Shown here: positions 58,149-64,000 of the stretch, one piece after another
How the letters are laid out: each line of letters starts with the position of its first letter
Position numbering within the stretch: the stretch's first letter is position 1
Source: Pogonophryne albipinna
Taxonomy: Eukaryota > Chordata > Actinopteri > Perciformes > Artedidraconidae
Length of the DNA: 64,000 nt
Assembly: GCA_028583405.1 (NCBI GenBank)
Contig: CM053252.1
Span: 39,176,067-39,240,066, forward strand
Reading direction: 5' to 3'
Position numbers and translations under genes: made by a program
The notes under the pieces: model-generated
Seen by the model: the letters and a program-made list of their open reading frames with translations, nothing else
Told to the model about the DNA's origin: nothing
Databases searched by the model: none

Positions 58149-60799
58149 ATGTTGAGCTCTGTGAAGATGGAAGCACATGATCTACCTGAGTGGAATACTT
58201 TCTACAGCGAGGCCAGCGAGGTAAAGACACGTTCACCATGCAGTCAAATATATCAGCAATAACAATATGTTTTTATTTCCTTGTGTTGTTAACAGCGGCA
58301 TGAGTTTAAGGGTTTTAATGCCTGTGAAAAAGAAAAGACACAATTGTATTTGCGTACTTTTAGAGCAAGACTCTGTATTCCAGACTCTGGAATCTTTTGA
58401 TAAATTGTTTTAAAAAAAAAGATTTACTTTCAGATCTTACTATCCCGAGAAAATATTGTATTATTAGGCCTACCATAATACTTTAATGCATGTTATACAT
58501 GTAATATCAAGATGCACATTTTCCCTTGGCTATAAGAATAAAACATGTTAACAGGGGTAATGACTATCAGAAGAAAAAGCCCGAAATCGGACCCAATATT
58601 ATTTCTTATTCAGTAAAAGAATATATAAAAAAAGACCATTGAAAAGGAAGAAAAATAGAAGAACACTATGTGGTTTTTTCTCACAAGCCTACCAACTGTT
58701 AATTCGAAGTTTCAATTGAATGTAATGATTGGGACCTAATATAAATACAGATCTTAACTAAAACAATACGAAAAATGAAAACAAATGAGTGTTTTGCTCA
58801 TAAAAAGAGGTTATTCTTTTGATTCCACGCAGCCGCGGAAGTGTTGCAACAATTCAGGTGTAAATGTAACGAGACTTTTTTTCTCACTAATTCAATTAGA
58901 GTTAATTCCATCAGCAGCTTCAGCTCTCACCTCTCCCTGATGAAATTAGCGAGAATAAAGAGTCTGATAATATTTAACCAGCGAGCAGAGAGCGGGCCGA
59001 GGGACCTCCTGTCTGCCTGGGATTTTAAAATACTTGTATCTTTCTGTCAAAGAAAAAATCTGGAATTATTCGTCCTTGATAAACATAAAAAAAAACATAG
59101 AACAATCAAATTCCTCCACTTGAGTTTAAAAAGTGGTTTACTTGTTTTTTCCATGGAATCAGCGGAGGAGGCCGTCTGAAGGAGACGCCGTGACGCGCTT
59201 TTTACGCATTTCAGGTTAACATCGCTGTGTGAAATCCATGTCCTCTCCGCGCACTGAGAGCCTCATTGTGCATTGATAAGGAGTCGCTTTTTGAATCGAG
59301 TCAAGGCGCTTTGCTTTCACATTTAAACATTTACTTTAAATGCTCTCATTTCAATAAATAGCAGGCTATAGAATGTAGTGTTATTTGGTTTCTAAATGCA
59401 AAATAAATAAAAGACCGAGATACCTCTTTATATTTTATCATTTTATTTAAATATGTCATCTGTGTTTTGTTTGTAATTAACCAGATGTTCTTGTGTTCCT
59501 CTCTTCCTCCAGATGTATTCCTCTGCCAGCACCATGAACTCCGGTCTGGGCTCCATGACCTCCATGGGCTCCATCAACAACTACATCAACCTGAACCCAG
59601 CCACCGCCTCCCCCGCAGGAATGAACTTGGCGTACCCGAGCTCCAGCCTCAGCAGCTCCCCACTGGCCTCCATGGGCTCCGGGCCCGGCCACATGCCCCT
59701 CTCCCCGGTGGCGTCCTCCCTCAGCTCGGGCCCCCTGCACCAGCTGGGCAGCGCTGCCCCGGGCTCCCTGTGCTCCCTGTCCCACTACCAGAACATGGGC
59801 CCGTCCATGAGCCAGCTGGGGTACCCCCCCACTGCGAGCCGGCCCGGGCCCAAGGAGATCCCCCCGAAGCCCTACCGGCGCTCACTGACCCACGCCAAGC
59901 CGCCGTACTCCTACATCTCCCTCATCACCATGGCGATCCAGCAAAGCGGCAGCAAGATGCTCACCCTTAACGAGATCTACCAGTGGATCATGGAGCTGTT
60001 CCCCTACTACCGCGAGAACCAGCAGCGCTGGCAGAACTCCATCCGCCACTCGCTCTCTTTCAACGACTGCTTTGTGAAGGTGGCTCGCTCGCCGGACAAG
60101 CCGGGCAAAGGCTCCTACTGGACCCTCCACCCGCAGTCAGGGAACATGTTCGAGAACGGCTGCTACCTGAGGCGCCAGAAACGCTTCAAGATCGAGGAAA
60201 AGCTGGCAAAGAAAGCGAAGAACCAGGAGGGGAAAGGAGGCCACATTGGAGACCACCTGGGGGAGGATCACAGCCCCACAGGGGGGTCGGAGGGCGCTGA
60301 CTCAGCCCACTCAGACAACTCAGAAGACCAGCCGCACACCCGGAACTCCCTGGCTCCTCTGGACTGCCCGTCCCTGTCCTCCTCACACCTCCACAGCCCC
60401 CCCATCTCCCTGCCACCCTCCTCCTCCACCTCGTCCTCCCTGTCCCTCTCAGCCTCCACCTCCTCCAACCCGCTCCTCCACTCCCAGTCTCTAGTGGGGG
60501 GCAGCGGCCACCTCCTGCCCAGCACCATGCAACAGCACATGGACCTGCAGAGCGACGCCCTCAAGTCTCTAGACCCCCACTACAACTTCAACCACCCCTT
60601 CTCCATCACCAACCTCATGTCTAACGAGCAGAAGATGGACCTGAAGTCCTACCAGGACCAGGTGATGGCCTACAACAACTACGCCAACGGCTCTCCTGTG
60701 GGGGCCAAGCAGATCTACGACAGCCAGGGGCCCACCGCCATGGACTCAGGCGCTTACTACCAAACTCTGTACAGCCGCTCGGTGCTCAACGCCTCCTAA
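58149..60799 (+). CDS. foxa3: Forkhead box A3 (HNF-3 gamma)
   Basis: Two coding exons, 58149-58220 and 59513-60799 (GAG|GTAAAG donor, CTCCAG acceptor), give 452 aa. The N-terminus [15 protein letters not shown] matches FOXA3 ([11 protein letters not shown]) better than FOXA1 or FOXA2 (VKMEGHE). The forkhead domain is about residues 152-246: [53 protein letters not shown] and [21 protein letters not shown]-like IEEK follows, as in FOXA3. The C-terminal transactivation blocks are [15 protein letters not shown] (about 379-394) and [14 protein letters not shown] (end). It binds nucleosomal DNA as a pioneer factor in endoderm and liver. It is about 100 aa longer than human FOXA3, with Ser-rich segments before and after the forkhead. 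Exon 2 is strongly GC-rich against an AT-rich background. Confidence 0.96.
58221..59512 (+). other. foxa3 intron 1
   Basis: 1292 bp, the only coding-region intron, placed after codon 24 as in other vertebrate FOXA genes. The segment 58840-59060 (CTAATTCAATTAGAGTTAAT, TGATGAAATTAGCGAG) is dense in homeobox-like cores and could be an intronic enhancer. Confidence 0.6.
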
Positions 60800-62140
60800 T
60801 ATGGACACTCACCCCCCCCCCACACACACGTCTGTCGAAGTGAGCCACGATGGAGACTTCTCTTTCCCTCTGCCTAAAATGGACACCCCAGCTCTCTTTA
60901 TCTTCCTCTTTCTCTCCCTCTCTGGCTCCCGTCCAGTGGCCTCGGCAGAGACTCACATCTAAAATGGCTGCCATGTTTGAGGTACCAAAGAACAGTTTTT
61001 TTCTTCGACCAGCTCTGCGGAACATGGAGACTGGTTGGTTACATGGAGGACAGAAAAGTGTACCTGGATGGTAGGAAGTCCTAACTGACGAAGACTTTGG
61101 TGTCTGTGTGTGCGTCGATACAGAAGTCAGATCCTGTCTCTGCACGAGCACTGCACACGCTGAAACTGGCTCTGTACAAAATGTAAATAGAGGTAATGTG
61201 GGGGGGAAAGGATATTTGCATTTATTTATGAAGGGAAGACATTTTAATATATCTTGTATAGCGCTCTGTTGACCAGTCATAACCCACGATAGGGGAGAGT
61301 TTCAGGTTACTGCTTCAGGCAGGTGTTACTGCAGTGGGAGACAACTTATTTTTGTGTTACAGCATTTCATACGTCCATCATTTCTGTCCCATTCATCAAT
61401 ATAAATGAAGCTGATGAATCCTGTACTTTTTAAAAATGGTTTGTTATTTTGGTTGATATGAAGAAGACCATTTTGTCCTCGATGGAGCACAGAGAAGGCT
61501 CGAGGCAGAGTAACTGTGGTAAAGACTAAAAAACATGTTGTGTCAATGTTTTTGTTACCTATAGGAGAGCATTAAACCCAAATGCTTCTCTACAGACTGT
61601 AACATTTGGAATGGTGCGGTGCATGGGGGAGTTCAGTCAGTTACTTAAACAGTCGGAGGGGAGGAAAGATGCACTATGGGAGGATTTACATACAGTACTT
61701 TGCACTATGGAGCTCCCACTGGCCAGGTGGGCTGATAGTGTGTGTGTGTGTGTGTGTTACAACAATACTTAGGAACACCCCCTCTACAATGTCAATGGGA
61801 TCCGTGTAACAATTTAAATGGGTGTCAAATAACCCTCGCTGTCCAAAAGTGCCTTTTCTTCAAATGACTACTGATCTGATCAGAGATCAATGTATGGACC
61901 ACCTATTGAAGGATTATTCTGATAAACAGCAGAAGTTTCAGGTCACATGATGTCCTTTTTCTTTTAGTTCAAAAGAGAAATGTCTTTTATTTAAGCAATG
62001 TTGCTTTTCAAACTTTGGAAGTATGCTGATATAATATATAGTTTTTTGTTGTTGTTGTTGTTTCTGTTGGTTTAAATGTGATTTAAATGATTCATGTTTC
62101 ATTTTTTCTTATTAAAAAGGCAAAAAATGTGGGAAGAAAT
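60800..62140 (+). other. foxa3 3' UTR, with candidate poly(A) signal
   Basis: No ORF of interest follows the stop. ATTAAA at 62111-62116 comes before a TGTGTTTTTTTTC-rich stretch, a plausible cleavage region, giving a 3' UTR near 1.3 kb. A short GT repeat lies at 61738-61757. Confidence 0.5.
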
Positions 62141-62864
62141 GCTGCTTGTGTTTTTTTTCTTTCAATCAGTGTTTGTTGTCGGTGAGGTCACAAGCCAAAT
62201 GCAACAACAATTATTTCACCGTACATAAAGTGTATTTTTTGGGCAAAGGTTTATCACAATCTTAGTTTGTTGCTTACTTTCACAAAATAAAATGATAAAA
62301 AGAGGCCAACTCTTTCAGGTTTTAACATGTCAAATTAGGTAAGACTCGTAGAATATTCAAATCATAATAATCTCTTCCAAATCGCTTTTTTCGTACTTTA
62401 AAAGCGTTTCGTCATCTTCTACAAATATTCTACAACACATTTTTTCGTCACCTCGGCACAACATTTTGAAAAGTCAAAAAAAGTCCGGTTACTGATCACG
62501 CAGCGCTGCTGACAGGACCTCGTGACTCCTCGGGTCGATCAGTCAATCACAACTCTTCTTCACTTGTCTGGCGAGGAATAGCAGCGTCTTGTTGAAACAG
62601 CTCCTGACCAAATGACTGTGGTGTGTGACATGTAGGACTGGTAGACTAAACACGGCTGGATCACGCTGAGAGCCTCAAAGCAGAACTCTGCAGTCCGGGC
62701 CGCACAGCAAGGCCCGGACCGCTCCACTGACCTGCCGCTGACCCGGTCCAAACAGAGTGGAAGCAAGGTCTTTCTCTCAGATCCTTTTTTGTTATAACAA
62801 ACAAACTGTAAACATGCCCTGAAAAAACTGTCAACAAATGTCACATCATTTATTAGATTAGTTA
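62141..62864. other. Intergenic, nothing recognised
   Basis: No exon, RNA gene or clear repeat; 62470-62760 is more GC-rich but has no convincing ORF. Confidence 0.4.
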
Positions 62865-62995
62865 GATTAATATTAGGTTGAACCTAGTAGATTTTATTTA
62901 AACGTAATATTATTGCTTTCAACCAACATAATAGAGTTATGTGAAACCTGTTGACATGATATATTCAATGAAAGTCAATGTTTCAGTGTGAAAAA
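62865..62995 (+). repeat. Dispersed repeat, copy 2
   Basis: Shares TAATATTATTGCTTTCAAC, ATAGAGTTATGT and surrounding order with 29400-29535. Confidence 0.6.
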
Positions 62996-63049
62996 CATCT
63001 CTTCCTGTAAACATCAGAGGAGTCTTTAAACAAACTTCTGTTATACCCC

Positions 63050-63557
63050 ACTGTCAGTGTTTGAAAGTACATTTACTCAAGTACTATACTTAAGTACAAT
63101 TAAGAGGTACATGCACTTTACTTGAGTATTTCCATTTTATGTAATTTTATAATTTTACTGCATTTTGGCAGCATATATTGTACTCTTTACTCACAACATT
63201 CATTTGAAAACAATAGTTTTGCAGGTACATTGTATTAATATATAAATGAAATCCACTAATACGCTTTAATGTATGGATGGAGATACCTTGTAGTATGAAC
63301 ATGTATCATTGTTTTCTCATCCTTTAACAGCTGCTAAATGAAAATGATAGTAGTTATAAAACAATATAATGTATTTTATTCCAAAAATGGCCATTTAGGA
63401 TAAGGACTTCTTTTGGATTTGATACTTATGTATATTTTGCTGCTAATACTTTTGTACTTTGTAACATTGTGAAAGCAGTACTTTTACTTGTAACATTGTA
63501 TTTCTACACTGTGGTGTTATTACTTTTACTATACAAGATACTTCTTCCACCACTGCA
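63050..63557. mobile_element. Widespread fish MITE-like repeat
   Basis: It starts CAGTGTTTGAAAGTACATTT and ACTCAAGTAC and ends ACTTCTTCCACCACTG, a reversed CAGTGGTGGAAGAAGTA-like end. Both ends carry AAGTAC/GTACTT subterminal repeats. It is related to 41577-42112 and 32785-32950. Confidence 0.6.
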
Positions 63558-63683
63558 CTCTGTATAATATAACGAGCATGTATGCAGGAAAAAGCAGATC
63601 ATGTCTTTATAATGCTTTGAAACATCTGCAGGAAAGAAAAGGGAATGTATTGATCTTGGTTCCTGCAGCTGCCTTTCCTTTGC

Positions 63684-63760
63684 CCCCCCCCCCCCCTGCC
63701 TGTCTACCTGACTGCCTGTCTGTCTCTCAACCTGTCTGTCTGCCTGTCAGTCCCTGCAGG
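63684..63760. repeat. Poly(C) and (CTGT)-rich simple sequence
   Basis: A run of C (63684-63697) followed by imperfect CTGCCTGT/CTGTCTGC repeats. The overlapping ORF is a by-product. Confidence 0.75.
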
Positions 63761-64000
63761 TTTGCTTTACCAGCCCTAAGTTGTCACGCACTTGTCGCTG
63801 CATTTTATTCTGTCACGTCAAGCCCAGCAACTGTAGCCCAGAGGCTTTATAGGACTGCAACAAAACACACATACATAAACTATAGTCTCATTGTTTACCT
63901 GCAGTTTCCATCACCAAGTCACCATGCTAAAAAACACATAACGGTACCTGTCGCTGCAGAAACTCAAGCTTTTTTGAATACCATGTGGGTTTTTTAATAC

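Noticed and set aside
59467..59970. His/Pro-rich 167-aa ORF
   Set aside because: Out-of-frame reading of foxa3 exon 2; the forkhead frame is unambiguous.
58149..60799. foxa1 or foxa2 identity
   Set aside because: VKMEAHDL start, basic LEEK-like stretch after the forkhead, and linkage to irf2bp1 and polr1g fit foxa3.

Overview
This is a vertebrate nuclear window, almost certainly from a teleost fish (probably a percomorph; the species cannot be read from the sequence). It has spliced genes with canonical GT/AG sites, fish-type repeats (RTE, L2, Rex1-like and DIRS retroelements, hAT and TTAA-target DNA transposons, AC/GAT/TTC/AT microsatellites), and a gene trio, polr1g, irf2bp1 and foxa3, whose human orthologues also lie together in 19q13.32. 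There is no prokaryotic gene organisation, operon or CRISPR array. Layout. (1) About 1-42 kb holds no recognisable host gene and is a patchwork of nested mobile elements. A long-inverted-repeat element (924-8385) carries an RTE LINE with an uninterrupted ORF (2913-6283, 12-bp target duplication), and a second, empty copy of its central part lies at 10.07-11.10 kb. A non-autonomous LTR element (13755-16949) has near-identical 385-bp LTRs and an internal region made largely of coding minisatellites. A five-element nest (21498-29352) has a TTAA-type transposon holding a DIRS-like retrotransposon and a solo LTR, the DIRS element holding another TTAA-type transposon, and that one holding a hAT element. 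An 8.1-kb hAT shell (33213-41348, perfect 8-bp duplication) carries two LINEs, one of them an L2 whose ORF2 appears broken by a single frameshift. (2) 42.2-48.6 kb is polr1g on the minus strand, three exons, with hAT-type repeats in its large intron. (3) A ~0.5-kb head-to-head intergenic region separates polr1g from irf2bp1 (plus strand, two exons, 49060-50577). (4) About 7.5 kb of unique, repeat-poor sequence follows, with candidate regulatory elements and a 120-bp hairpin. (5) foxa3 (plus strand, two exons, 58149-60799) and its 3' UTR follow. (6) The last kilobase or so returns to dispersed repeats. How the genes relate: polr1g encodes an RNA polymerase I-associated subunit, irf2bp1 a zinc-finger/RING transcriptional co-repressor, and foxa3 a forkhead pioneer factor of endoderm and liver. 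They share conserved linkage, not a pathway. The polr1g/irf2bp1 pair probably shares a bidirectional promoter. The sharp change from transposon-packed to transposon-poor DNA around irf2bp1-foxa3 fits a developmental regulatory domain that tolerates few insertions. The element boundaries were found by eye from matching target-site duplications and terminal repeats; family names of non-coding elements are inferences.
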